Source: Pseudomonas sp. FP1742
GTDB taxonomy: Bacteria > Pseudomonadota > Gammaproteobacteria > Pseudomonadales > Pseudomonadaceae
DNA: 64,000 nt
Assembly: GCF_030687145.1 (NCBI RefSeq)
Contig: NZ_CP117460.1
Coordinates: forward strand, 3,658,001 to 3,722,000
Reading direction: 5' to 3'
Below the pieces are notes generated by a model, which did no database searches, was not told where the DNA came from, and was given only the letters and a program-made list of their open reading frames with translations. A program made the position numbers and the translations under genes. This document shows positions 34,421 to 42,545 of the stretch, piece after piece. The first letter of the stretch is position 1; the number at the start of each line of letters is the position of its first letter.

Positions 34421-34891
34421 TTACCCCGCCGCCAAGCCCTTCCCCGCCCGCTCCAGATTGCGCCACAACCACACAGGCAATACATCGGGATCAAGGCTGT
34501 CGATCAGGTTCTTCAACGCCAGTCCCAACTCCGTATCGCCCTCGATCACCAGACGCCGGCGAAAGAACAACGTATCCGGATCTTCCTGCCGGCTGGCCAG
34601 CAGTAAAAACTCGCGCCAGTTACCACTGATGGTCACGTTCGCCGTGGCGCGCTCGGCAATCCGCAAGCCCTGACGACTGAGCGTCAGGTACCAGGACAAA
34701 TCGAGGTCCGGAATCCGCAAACACAACCAACGCCCGCGCAACACCTCGAACTCGCCATCGCGCAACGGCCCGGCGAGGCAGCGGTTCAGCGCCTGCTGCA
34801 ACGCCAGGCGCTGCACGGCAAAAGGCACCCGGCGCACCAACGGCAACAGCCGGTCGGCACCTTTCAACAGCCATTTCTTTCGATTCAGCAC
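34421..34891 (-). CDS. ubiT: Oxygen-independent ubiquinone synthesis accessory factor
   Basis: A 156-residue SCP2-type lipid-binding protein (RVPFAVQRLALQQALNRCLAG, then FEVLRGRWLCLRIPDL and ANVTISGNWREFLLLAS). UbiT is needed to make ubiquinone without oxygen, probably by holding the polyprenylated intermediates. The start is a GTG at 34891 with AGGAGG eight bases upstream; it overlaps the ubiV stop codon. It ends an operon of ubiU, ubiV and ubiT, the quinone supply for nitrate respiration. Confidence 0.88.
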   Translation of the reverse strand: MLNRKKWLLKGADRLLPLVRRVPFAVQRLALQQALNRCLAGPLRDGEFEVLRGRWLCLRIPDLDLSWYLTLSRQGLRIAERATANVTISGNWREFLLLASRQEDPDTLFFRRRLVIEGDTELGLALKNLIDSLDPDVLPVWLWRNLERAGKGLAAG

Positions 34892-35775
34892 AGGCCAACC
34901 TCCTCGACGCGCAGCATGCCGGCCTGACCATGCCAATAGCCATTGCAACCTTCGACGAACAGCGGCGGTGTTTCGCCCAGACGAACCCGCTGATAGCTCT
35001 CAATCACCTCGGCCATGCCCTGGGCCCGAGGGCTCAAGCGCAACAGATCGGCGCCGCAGGCCACTAACCCCGAGTAATCGGCCAGCAGATTGGTCACCTC
35101 GGCCGACATCGTTTGAATACCGTTGATGGTGAACAACGGTTGCCCTTCCTGGCTGGTCAGCGCCAGGCCATCGGGGTAGTTGATACAGCAAAACTGGCAG
35201 TCGTCCTTGGGCCGATTTTCCGCCCGGGCGGTGAAGCAGCGGGCGGAATAGGCCAACGGCAGATGCCCATAGGCGAAGATTTCCACTTCTGGTACCGCAC
35301 GGCCCAGCTCGCGCACCTGCCCGATCACGTCGCTGATCAGCGCCGCCGAACACTCCACGGGCGGCACCCAGCGAGTCATTCCGCTGTCGAGCAATTGCGT
35401 CAATGAGTGGCCGTTGTACAGATTGAGGGCCGGGCCGCCCACGAACGGCAACTTGCGTTCGGCCAGCAACTGCACCGCGCCCATGTCGTTGGCTTCGACC
35501 AGCAATTGGCCGTTGTCGCACAGCCGGCGCAGGCTGGACAGCTCCGACGCCGCTTCGATCAGCGTCAGGCTGGAAAGCACCAGTTGTGCCTGGCTGCATT
35601 CCTGTAACTCACGTCCCAGCCCCAGCCATTGATCCAGGGAAAAGGCCCGGCGTTTGGAGCACACAGTTTCCCCCAGATAAATCACGTCCAGGGGCAGGGT
35701 CGACATGTCGGCGTAAAAGTTGCTGAGTTGCTCTTTGTCCCAATAAAACAGGACCGGTCCCAGGCTGAGCTTCAT
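34885..35775 (-). CDS. ubiV: Oxygen-independent ubiquinone hydroxylation protein UbiV
   Basis: A 296-residue U32-family protein. UbiV forms a complex with UbiU and carries a [4Fe-4S] cluster; together they hydroxylate the ubiquinone ring without O2. The four ligand cysteines are visible in GETVCSKRRAF, YSARCFTAR and DDCQFCC. I chose ATG 35775, ten bases after the ubiU stop; the longer frame upstream lies inside ubiU. It overlaps ubiT by seven bases. Confidence 0.92.
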   Translation of the reverse strand: MKLSLGPVLFYWDKEQLSNFYADMSTLPLDVIYLGETVCSKRRAFSLDQWLGLGRELQECSQAQLVLSSLTLIEAASELSSLRRLCDNGQLLVEANDMGAVQLLAERKLPFVGGPALNLYNGHSLTQLLDSGMTRWVPPVECSAALISDVIGQVRELGRAVPEVEIFAYGHLPLAYSARCFTARAENRPKDDCQFCCINYPDGLALTSQEGQPLFTINGIQTMSAEVTNLLADYSGLVACGADLLRLSPRAQGMAEVIESYQRVRLGETPPLFVEGCNGYWHGQAGMLRVEEVGLC

Positions 35776-35785
35776 CTCGCCTCCC

Positions 35786-36781
35786 TCATTGCCATGATCG
35801 ATGATAAGCACCCAGGGTGGTCTGGCTGCCTTCGGACAAACCGGCCAGCACCCGGCGCCATTCGTCCTTGACCCGAAAACTGCCCGGCGCGCCACGATGG
35901 GCATCCAGCGCCGCGCGCCAGACCCGGGTGACTTGTTCGACGTAGGCCGGGCTGCGTTGGCGACCCTCGATTTTCACCGCTTCGACGCCGATGGCCGTCA
36001 GTTCCGGCAGCAAGTCCAGGGTGTCGAGGCTGGTGGGTTCTTCCAATGCATGAAAGCGTTTGCCGCCGACCAGGAAGCGGCCTTTGCACAAGGTCGGGTA
36101 ACCGGCCGATTCGTCAGGGGTGTAGCGATCGATCAGCACTTCGCTGAGGCGCGCGCTCAAACCTTCGGCGTCCTCGCTCCAACGCACGGCCTTGGCCGGC
36201 GAACAGACACCGCACAGGTTCGGCGACTCGCCGGTGATGTAGGAAGACAGGTGGCAACGCCCTTCGGCCATGATGCACAGGCTGCCGAAGCCAAAGACCT
36301 CGATGGGCACCGGGCTGCTGGCGGCGACCTGGCGGACCTGCGCCAACGACAACACCCTCGGCAGCACCGCGCGACGAATGCCGTAGCGCTGCGCATAAAA
36401 TTCCAGCGCCGCGGCGTGGGTCGCCGAGCCCTGCACAGACAGATGCAACGCCAGTTGTGGATGCCGCTGGCTGGCGTAGTTGAGCACCCCGGGGTCGGCG
36501 GCGATCAGCGCATCCACGCCAAAATCGGCGGCACGATCCACCGCCCGCTGCCAGCGCTCCCAACCTTTGGGTTGCGGGTACGTGTTGACCGCGACGTAGA
36601 GTTTGCGTTGATGCTGGCGAATGTGGGCGACGGCGGCGTCGAACTGTTTGTCGTCCATGTTCAGCCCCGCGAAATGCCGGGCGTTGGTGTCATCGCGAAA
36701 GCCGACATACACGGCATCGGCACCTTGGCGCACAGCCGCTTTAAGCGCAGGCAGGTTCCCTGCCGGGCAGACCAGTTGCAT
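35786..36781 (-). CDS. ubiU: Oxygen-independent ubiquinone hydroxylation protein UbiU
   Basis: A 331-residue U32-family protein beginning MQLVCPAGNLPALKAAVRQG. The cluster cysteines are in GSLCIMAEGRCHLS, LCGVCSPAK and PTLCKGRF, as in UbiU/YhbU. It acts with UbiV in anaerobic ring hydroxylation of ubiquinone precursors. GAGG lies seven bases before the ATG. An ANR/DNR box is centred about 109 bp upstream, so the ubiUVT operon should rise when oxygen falls. Confidence 0.93.
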   Translation of the reverse strand: MQLVCPAGNLPALKAAVRQGADAVYVGFRDDTNARHFAGLNMDDKQFDAAVAHIRQHQRKLYVAVNTYPQPKGWERWQRAVDRAADFGVDALIAADPGVLNYASQRHPQLALHLSVQGSATHAAALEFYAQRYGIRRAVLPRVLSLAQVRQVAASSPVPIEVFGFGSLCIMAEGRCHLSSYITGESPNLCGVCSPAKAVRWSEDAEGLSARLSEVLIDRYTPDESAGYPTLCKGRFLVGGKRFHALEEPTSLDTLDLLPELTAIGVEAVKIEGRQRSPAYVEQVTRVWRAALDAHRGAPGSFRVKDEWRRVLAGLSEGSQTTLGAYHRSWQ

Positions 36782-36883
36782 GGGTAATCCTCATGAAAAA
36801 ACGCGTCTCGACCATCGCCCGGCGCTTGTGGCGCGCCGTTCGAAAAAGGCGCTGCCAGTCTAGCGAGACCGGCAGGCACGGCC

Positions 36884-36897
36884 TTGACGGCAATCAA
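36884..36897. promoter_or_regulatory. ANR/DNR box upstream of ubiUVT
   Basis: TTGACGGCAATCAA matches the consensus at nine of ten fixed positions. It lies in the 122-bp gap between moeA and ubiU, both on the minus strand, so it should serve ubiU. Confidence 0.75.
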
Positions 36898-36903
36898 TTG
36901 CCA

Positions 36904-38139
36904 TCAATGCATCAGGTCGGCGAAGGACAGGAACATCACGTTGCCGTGCTTGAGCACTTGCTGCTCGCACTCAATCACCGCCAGCCCATCGGCCCAGCAG
37001 GCGGCGGTCAACATCGCCGAGCTTTGCTGAGGGTGCAACTGCACGCTCAACTGGCCATCGGCGCCGGGTGTCAATCGGGCCCGCAGGTACTGCCGACGCT
37101 TATTACGCTGCAACCAGTCGAACCCGGCGGGTACAGCCAACGGCACTGGCAGCACGTCAGTCACGCCCTGGGCCCGGAGCAGGAACGGACGCACCACCAC
37201 CAACGCGGTAATCAGCGCCCCTGACGGGTTTCCCGGCATGCCGATCCAGGGTTTTCCGGCCACTTTGCCAAAGGCCAGTGGCTTGCCCGGCTGGATGGCC
37301 AGCCGCCAGAAATCCACGCTGCCCAGCTCCTCGATGGCCTGTTTGAGGTGATCTTCCTCGCCCACCGACACGCCACCGGAACTCAACAGCAAGTCGCATT
37401 CCGAAGACGCCAGGCTCAAGGCATGCCGGCTGGCCGCCAACTCATCGACCATGACGCCATAGTCGTGCACCTCGACGCCCCAGCCGCGCAACAACGCAGC
37501 GAGGCAATACCGATTGCTGTTGTAAATCTGCCCCGGTGCCAAGGGATCGCCCGGCTCACGCAGTTCGTTACCGCTGCTGAGCAGGCACACCTGCAACGGC
37601 CGATAGACCTCGACCCGGGCGAGCCCGGCGCCGGCCAGCAACCCCAGCTCTTGTGCGCGCAGGCGCTTGCCGGCCTTGAGCAACAGGCTCCCGCGGCGAA
37701 CTTCCTCGCCCTCCTTGCGTACGTGATCGCCAACGGCTACGGGCGGGAACCAGACGCGCTCGCCTTCGACCCGGCAGCGCTCTTGCGGCACGACGGTATC
37801 GGCACCCGGTGGCAATGGCGCGCCGGTAAAGATCTGCACCGTTTGCTGCGCGAGCAAGGGCGAGCGCGCCTGATCCCCCGCCGCAATTCGCCCGCCAATC
37901 GTCAAACAGCCACCTTCCGCTGGCAGGTCACCAGCCCTGAGGGCATACCCGTCCATGGCACTGTTGTCCCAGGCCGGCAGGTTCACCGGGCAATGAATGT
38001 CCGCCGCCAGCACCCGCCCCAAGGCTTGATCCAGACGAACCATTTGCGCCAGGGGTGGCGGTGGTGCCTGGTCCAGCAGCCGGCTGATGGCCTCGTCCAC
38101 CGGCATCAGGTGGCCGAGGTCGCACACCCGGCCGCTCAT
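36904..38139 (-). CDS. moeA: Molybdopterin molybdenumtransferase
   Basis: A 411-residue enzyme that inserts molybdate into adenylated molybdopterin, releasing AMP. Family motifs are PAWDNSAMDGYALRAGD near residue 55, IFTGAPLPPGADTVVPQE, the conserved LLSSGGVSVGEEDHLKQ and GKPWIGMPGNPSGAL. The ATG overlaps the moaB stop codon (ATGA). This is a nitrate-linked copy: it follows a NarL-type site shared with moaB, alongside moaA in the nar operon. Confidence 0.95.
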   Translation of the reverse strand: MSGRVCDLGHLMPVDEAISRLLDQAPPPPLAQMVRLDQALGRVLAADIHCPVNLPAWDNSAMDGYALRAGDLPAEGGCLTIGGRIAAGDQARSPLLAQQTVQIFTGAPLPPGADTVVPQERCRVEGERVWFPPVAVGDHVRKEGEEVRRGSLLLKAGKRLRAQELGLLAGAGLARVEVYRPLQVCLLSSGNELREPGDPLAPGQIYNSNRYCLAALLRGWGVEVHDYGVMVDELAASRHALSLASSECDLLLSSGGVSVGEEDHLKQAIEELGSVDFWRLAIQPGKPLAFGKVAGKPWIGMPGNPSGALITALVVVRPFLLRAQGVTDVLPVPLAVPAGFDWLQRNKRRQYLRARLTPGADGQLSVQLHPQQSSAMLTAACWADGLAVIECEQQVLKHGNVMFLSFADLMH

Positions 38140-38690
38140 GTGCGTGTCTCGCAGGCGTCGATGACCCGCTGCGCTTGCGCTTTCAAATGCGGGGCGAAAT
38201 TGCACGGGCCGGTGCGACTGTCCAATTGTTCGAGCAAAATCTTGTTCCAGGCGGTCCGACAGGCACCCGGTGAGCCAGGAACGCAGCACACCAGTACGCC
38301 ATTACTCATCCCGGCCAGAGCCCGGGACTGCAGGCTGGACATGCCGATCTCCTCCAGCGACACCTGGCGGAACAGTTCGCCGAAGCCTTCCACATGTTTG
38401 TCCAGCAAGGGCAAGACCGCTTGCGGCGTGTTGTCGCGAGCGGTGAAACCGGTGCCACCGGTCATCAGTACCACTTGCACCTTGGGGTCGGCGATCCACC
38501 GGGAAACGGTGGCGCGGATCTGATAAATGTCGTCCTTGACCAGATCCCGATCGATCAACACATGCCCGGCGGTTTGCAGCAAATCCGTCAGGGTCTGTCC
38601 CGAGGTGTCGGTGTCAAAAGTGCGCGTATCGCTGATGGTCAGTACGGCGATGTTCAGGGGTTCAAACGTGCGTTGCGTCAGATGGGCCAT
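38136..38690 (-). CDS. moaB: Molybdenum cofactor biosynthesis protein B
   Basis: A 184-residue MoaB/MogA-type protein that adenylates molybdopterin before metal insertion. Motifs are IAVLTISDTRTFDTDTSGQTL, LMTGGTGFTARDNTPQAV and VCCVPGSPGACRTAW. I chose ATG 38690; the frame runs further upstream but only the chosen start gives the family N-terminus. It is coupled to moeA. A NarL-type palindrome lies 66 bp before the start, so cofactor supply can follow nitrate. Confidence 0.93.
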   Translation of the reverse strand: MAHLTQRTFEPLNIAVLTISDTRTFDTDTSGQTLTDLLQTAGHVLIDRDLVKDDIYQIRATVSRWIADPKVQVVLMTGGTGFTARDNTPQAVLPLLDKHVEGFGELFRQVSLEEIGMSSLQSRALAGMSNGVLVCCVPGSPGACRTAWNKILLEQLDSRTGPCNFAPHLKAQAQRVIDACETRT

Positions 38691-38755
38691 ATCCAGGCTT
38701 TCCCGTAGATGAGGGGTATGGTCCAAAGCCTGAACCGGAATAGCGAACGAGCCTA

Positions 38756-38771
38756 TTCCTCCAAGGAGGTA
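38756..38771. promoter_or_regulatory. NarL-type 7-2-7 palindrome upstream of moaB
   Basis: TTCCTCC-AA-GGAGGTA differs from the perfect narK1/narX palindrome at one base. Its centre is 73.5 bp before the moaB start codon. No ANR/DNR box is present in this gap. Confidence 0.72.
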
Positions 38772-38813
38772 CCTCGTCGGGGGACATAAGTAGAATGTCC
38801 AGACACAAAACCT

Positions 38814-38902
38814 GTGGGAGCGGGCTTGCTCGCGAATGCGGTGTGTCAAACAACATTAATGTCGACTGACACACCGTTTTCGCGAGCAAGCCCGCTCCCA
38901 CA
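38814..38902. repeat. REPIN between pdxH and moaB
   Basis: Inverted REP arms (GTGGGAGCGGGCTTGCTCGC and complement) surround a spacer with ACATTAATGTCGACTGACAC. It separates pdxH from the moaB promoter region and may end the pdxH transcript or protect its 3' end. Confidence 0.9.
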
Positions 38903-38918
38903 CGGTCCCTCATTGCTT

Positions 38919-39566
38919 TCAGGGCGCCAAGCGGCGCCGTTGCCATGCACCATCACGCAACCGGTAATCGAGTCGATCATGCAAGCGATCGGCCCGCCCC
39001 TGCCAGAACTCCAGACGTTCAGGGTGCAGGCAGTAGCCGCCCCAATGCTCGGGACGCGAGACGGTCTGGCCGACGAAGCGCTTGATGGTTTGCGCCAGCA
39101 TCGATTCCAGCGCTGCGCGGCTGGCCAACGGACAGCTTTGCGGTGAGGCCCAGGCCCCCAGGCGACTGGCCATGGAACGAGTATCGAAGTACGCATCCGA
39201 CAACGCCGGATCGAGTCTGGACACCCGCCCTTCGATACGCACCTGGCGCTCCAGCCCCGGCCAGAAAAACGTCATGGCCGCATAAGGGTTGGCGGCCAGT
39301 TGCTGCCCCTTGTCACTCTGGTAATTGCCGAAGAACGTAAAACCTTCATCGCTCAAGCCCTTGAGCAGCAGAACCCGACAGTGCGGCCGTCCTTCTGGGT
39401 CGACCGTGGCCAGCACCATGCTATTGGCCTCGACAGGCGCGCACTCGGTGTCGCGGGCCTGTTGCAGCCATTGCCGGAACATCGCCAGCGGATCGTCCAG
39501 CGCAACCTCCTCTTGCAGGCCATTGAGGGTGTAGTTGCGGCGCATTTGGGCCAGGGACAGGGGCAT
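38919..39566 (-). CDS. pdxH: Pyridoxamine 5'-phosphate oxidase
   Basis: A 215-residue FMN enzyme that makes pyridoxal phosphate, with motifs [36 protein letters not shown] and the C-terminal [28 protein letters not shown] lies nine bases before the ATG. Its presence in a denitrification region is unexpected because the known reaction uses O2, yet an ANR/DNR box is centred 62.5 bp before the start codon. It may be the genome's only copy or an extra one; the window cannot tell. Confidence 0.94.
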   Translation of the reverse strand: MPLSLAQMRRNYTLNGLQEEVALDDPLAMFRQWLQQARDTECAPVEANSMVLATVDPEGRPHCRVLLLKGLSDEGFTFFGNYQSDKGQQLAANPYAAMTFFWPGLERQVRIEGRVSRLDPALSDAYFDTRSMASRLGAWASPQSCPLASRAALESMLAQTIKRFVGQTVSRPEHWGGYCLHPERLEFWQGRADRLHDRLDYRLRDGAWQRRRLAP

Positions 39567-39621
39567 GACGGTGATCTCCGGAAGGTTTTACGCAGTGTGC
39601 GAGGCACTGCGCGATACCACC

Positions 39622-39635
39622 TTGACCGCCATCAA
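39622..39635. promoter_or_regulatory. ANR/DNR box before pdxH
   Basis: TTGACCGCCATCAA matches nine of ten consensus positions and is centred 62.5 bp before the pdxH ATG. It lies between the norR stop codon and pdxH. A 7-bp dyad (CGCAGTG/CACTGCG) lies between the box and pdxH and could be the end of the norR transcript. Confidence 0.72.
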
Positions 39636-39644
39636 CACTGTCGC

Positions 39645-41174
39645 CTACTTGAGACGCAGACGCCGCGCCAGTTTGTGCAGGTTGCTGGGGTCGACTTCCA
39701 GGATTCGCGCGGCGCTGGCCCAGTTTTCCTCGGACAGGCTCAGGGCCTGGAGGATTTTCTTGCGCTGGTAATCGTCGACGGCTTCGCCCAGGGGCTGGAA
39801 CGGCAGATCAGCGGTGACGTCCGTGGATGGCTCGACCACCGCCCCCGATGCCGCCATCGCGCTGTCGAGATCGAGAATCTCAGGCTCCAGCGTCATGATC
39901 AACGCGCGACTCGTCCCGCGACTGAGCTGCTTCAACGCGGCCCGACTGATCACATGCTCCAGTTCGCGCACATTGCCCGGCCAGGTATAAAGCAGCAGCG
40001 CGCGTTCGGCCGCCGGCGACAGGCGCAAACCACGCAGGCCGAGCCGCGCCCGATTGAGTTCAAGGAAATGCCCGGCCAGCATCAACACATCGTTACCGCG
40101 CTCGCGCAGGGGCGGAATCGGCACCGGATACACCGAGAGCCGGTGATACAGATCGGCGCGAAACAAGCCGTCGCGGATGCTGTCCGGCAGGTGCCGGTTG
40201 GTGGCGGCGATGATCCGCACATCCACGTGCAACGGCTTGTCGGCGCCCAGGCGCTGGATCTCGCCGTTCTGCAGGGTGCGCAACAACTTCGCTTGCACAC
40301 TCAAGGGCAACTCCCCGACTTCATCGAGAAACAGCGTGCCACCGTTGGCGGCATCGAAGCGTCCGGCACGGTCACTGGTGGCGCCGGAAAAGGCGCCTTT
40401 GACATGCCCGAACAACTCACTCTCTGCCAGCGACTCCGGCAAGGCGGCGCAGTTAACGTGTATCAGCGGCTTGTGATGGCGCCTTGAAAGACGATGCAAG
40501 CGCCGGGCGAACAGCTCTTTGCCGACGCCGGTCTCGCCCAACAGCAACACCGGCAGATCGGAGTCAGCCAGTACATCCAGCTCATTGAGCAACAGATGCA
40601 ACACCTCACTCTGGCCGAGGATCTCGCCCTCCTCGACCGGCATGCGCAAGTCCTGGGGATCGCTGCGGGACAGACGCAAGCTGCGGTTTTCCTGTTCCAG
40701 ACGGGTAACCCGTACGGCGGCTTCGATCTGCAAGGTGCAGCGCTTGAGTTCCTCCCGCGCGCGGCTGTCGAAGGTCCCGGCGTGCAGCGCATCGAGGGTG
40801 ATCGCGCCCCAGATCCGTCCCTCGACATACAGGCTTACGCCCATGCAGTCATGCACCGGCAGCGGTTCGCCGACGTGGTTGTCGAGCAAGCCGTCATAGG
40901 GGTCCGGCAGGCGACTGTCGGGTTCGAACCAGGTCGGCTCGCGCGACGCCATGATTGCCGCCAGCCGCGGATGCTGGGCGATGACGAACCGGCGCCCCAA
41001 CGCTTCATGAACCAGCCCCACCGTCGCAACGGGCCTGAGGCTGTCGTCATCCAGGCGCAACAAGCCCACGGCGCCACTGTTGAAGTATTCGCGCAAGGTC
41101 TGGACCAGTCGTTGCAAGCGTACGGCATTGGGCAACTCGACAATCAGGTCGGCTGCCAGGCTTTCTCGCAGCAT
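39645..41174 (-). CDS. norR: NO-responsive sigma-54 activator
   Basis: A 509-residue NorR: an N-terminal GAF domain that senses NO through iron (DDSLRPVATVGLVHEALGRRF), a central AAA+ domain with Walker A GETGVGKE, the sigma-54 contact loop in the GAFSGA form instead of GAFTGA, Walker B GGTLFLDEVGEL, and a C-terminal Fis-type helix-turn-helix (NWASAARILEVDPSNLHKLARRL). I chose ATG 41174; a GTG at 41186 has a ribosome site that abuts it. Divergent dnrN is its evident target. One binding site touches the start codon, so autoregulation is likely. Confidence 0.92.
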   Translation of the reverse strand: MLRESLAADLIVELPNAVRLQRLVQTLREYFNSGAVGLLRLDDDSLRPVATVGLVHEALGRRFVIAQHPRLAAIMASREPTWFEPDSRLPDPYDGLLDNHVGEPLPVHDCMGVSLYVEGRIWGAITLDALHAGTFDSRAREELKRCTLQIEAAVRVTRLEQENRSLRLSRSDPQDLRMPVEEGEILGQSEVLHLLLNELDVLADSDLPVLLLGETGVGKELFARRLHRLSRRHHKPLIHVNCAALPESLAESELFGHVKGAFSGATSDRAGRFDAANGGTLFLDEVGELPLSVQAKLLRTLQNGEIQRLGADKPLHVDVRIIAATNRHLPDSIRDGLFRADLYHRLSVYPVPIPPLRERGNDVLMLAGHFLELNRARLGLRGLRLSPAAERALLLYTWPGNVRELEHVISRAALKQLSRGTSRALIMTLEPEILDLDSAMAASGAVVEPSTDVTADLPFQPLGEAVDDYQRKKILQALSLSEENWASAARILEVDPSNLHKLARRLRLK

Positions 41175-41231
41175 GGTAGTAATCACCCTCTATGGTTGGA
41201 TTCACCCTGAAGCATCAGGGTGCCTATCACC
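41175..41231. promoter_or_regulatory. Three NorR binding sites (GGT-N7-ACC)
   Basis: GGTAGTAATCACC (41175-41187), GGTTGGATTCACC (41194-41206) and GGTGCCTATCACC (41219-41231) each fit GGT-N7-ACC, the NorR consensus reported for Ralstonia. Start-to-start spacings are 19 and 25 bp. They lie upstream of the -24/-12 promoter of dnrN. Confidence 0.85.
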
Positions 41232-41271
41232 ACAACTAAAAAATAATCCATGGTTTTCAACTATTTAAATA

Positions 41272-41287
41272 TGGCATGCCGGATGCA
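41272..41287 (+). promoter_or_regulatory. Sigma-54 promoter of dnrN
   Basis: TGGCATGCCGGATGCA has GG and GC exactly ten bases apart, as in the -24/-12 class (TGGCACG-N4-TTGCA). It lies 41 bp downstream of the last NorR site and 42 bp before the dnrN ATG. Confidence 0.85.
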
Positions 41288-41329
41288 ATGGGTCTGGGGA
41301 ACCCGTTGAAACCCAAACAAGGAACCCTG

Positions 41330-42004
41330 ATGAGCCAGCCCCTATTGGAACAAAGCCTCGGCCAACTGGCCTGCGACATTCCCGGTGCCACCCGGATCTT
41401 CCATACCTTCAAACTGGACTTCTGTTGCGGCGGGCATAAAAGCCTGCGTGAAGCGGCCCTTGGCAAACACCTCGATCCGGTCCTGATTGCCGATGCCTTG
41501 CAGGTTCTGCAAGACGCCGGCGAAACCCAGCACGACTGGCGCAACGAGCCTTCGGAGCTGTTGATCGCCCATCTTCTGGCGCGCTACCACGCCCGCCACC
41601 GCGAGCAACTGCCGGAGCTGATCCGACTGGCCCGGCGCGTCGAGCAGGTCCATGGTGCGCGCAGCAGCTGCCCCAACGGCTTGGCCGACCTTCTGACCGA
41701 CATGCAACAGGAACTCGAAGGCCACATGCTCAAGGAAGAACAGGTGCTGTTCCCGATGCTGCAACAAGGCATCGGTCCTCAAGCGGCGCCGCCGATCCAG
41801 GTATTGCGCTTCGAGCATGATCAACATGGTGAAGCACTGGAGAAAATGCTCGCCCTGACCAATCACATCATCCCGCCGGCCGATGCCTGCAACACCTGGC
41901 GTGCCCTCTATCGCGGTCTGCTGGAATTCAAAGACGACTTGATGCAACACATCCATCTGGAAAACAACGTGCTGTTCATCAATGCCCTGAACCCCCGCCA
42001 TTGA
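41330..42004 (+). CDS. dnrN: Di-iron protein for iron-sulfur cluster repair (RIC/YtfE type)
   Basis: A 224-residue hemerythrin-like protein with the ScdA/YtfE N-terminus (GATRIFHTFKLDFCCGGHKSL) and di-iron ligands spread over HLLARYHARHREQLPEL, EGHMLKEEQVLFPML, FEHDQHGEALEKM and HIHLENNVLFINAL. It repairs clusters damaged by NO. AAGGA lies before the ATG at 41330; the frame upstream of it lies in the promoter. Control by NorR and sigma-54 is read directly from the DNA. It is named dnrN in denitrifiers. Confidence 0.93.
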   Translation: MSQPLLEQSLGQLACDIPGATRIFHTFKLDFCCGGHKSLREAALGKHLDPVLIADALQVLQDAGETQHDWRNEPSELLIAHLLARYHARHREQLPELIRLARRVEQVHGARSSCPNGLADLLTDMQQELEGHMLKEEQVLFPMLQQGIGPQAAPPIQVLRFEHDQHGEALEKMLALTNHIIPPADACNTWRALYRGLLEFKDDLMQHIHLENNVLFINALNPRH

Positions 42005-42011
42005 TCGATTG

Positions 42012-42067
42012 CCGGCCACACCCAACCCGCGCCAACCCATTGGTTGACGCGGGTTGGGTGTGGCCGG
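42012..42067. terminator. Long hairpin between convergent dnrN and membrane gene
   Basis: A 20-bp perfect inverted repeat (42012-42031 with 42048-42067) is extended by five more pairs after one mismatch, leaving a four-base loop. It fills the 75-bp gap between two convergent genes. There is no T-run, so it may end transcription in both directions by an unusual route or block antisense reading. Confidence 0.65.
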
Positions 42068-42079
42068 GACAGCTTGCGA

Positions 42080-42517
42080 TCAACCATGCCAATAGAACAT
42101 GGCCTTGGCCAGGATCACGATCAACACCATGTGTCCGAGGATGCTGCGGCGAATCCAGCTTGCGCGGGTCGCGGTCAGGCGCCCGTGGGTCAGCCAATAG
42201 GCCAGCAACAAGTAATGACCGATGATGCTCAGGGCCAACAAAATTTTCAGGCTCAGCAACGTAGCAAAACTGCTGGCCAACGGCTGACTCAATGCGCCCC
42301 GGTACTGCCACGCCAGGCCGATGCCGGCGCCATACAACAGCAACACCATGCCATGCAGCACTTTGCGCGAGCGCACGGCAATTGCCTGATCCGCCGTCAC
42401 TTGCGATACGTCCGTCAACTGCTGGCGAGCGCGATGCCAGATAACCACCTCGAAAAACAGCGTACCGATGAAGGCAATCGCCGCCAGCAAATGCGTGACC
42501 AGTAAAAAGGGATACAT
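42080..42517 (-). CDS. Small four-helix membrane protein next to nnrS
   Basis: A 145-residue protein with four hydrophobic segments and histidines near the membrane in THLLAAIAFIG, VVIWHRARQQ, VLHGMVLLLYG, IGHYLLLAYW and LGHMVLIV. The spacing suggests heme or copper binding in the style of CopD-like membrane proteins, but family membership is not certain. GGAGG lies nine bases before the ATG at 42517. It follows nnrS by 28 bp and is probably co-transcribed with it, so a role in NO tolerance is a reasonable inference. Confidence 0.75.
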   Translation of the reverse strand: MYPFLLVTHLLAAIAFIGTLFFEVVIWHRARQQLTDVSQVTADQAIAVRSRKVLHGMVLLLYGAGIGLAWQYRGALSQPLASSFATLLSLKILLALSIIGHYLLLAYWLTHGRLTATRASWIRRSILGHMVLIVILAKAMFYWHG

Positions 42518-42545
42518 CAGCGGCTGCCTCCATTCATTCGCGTAT

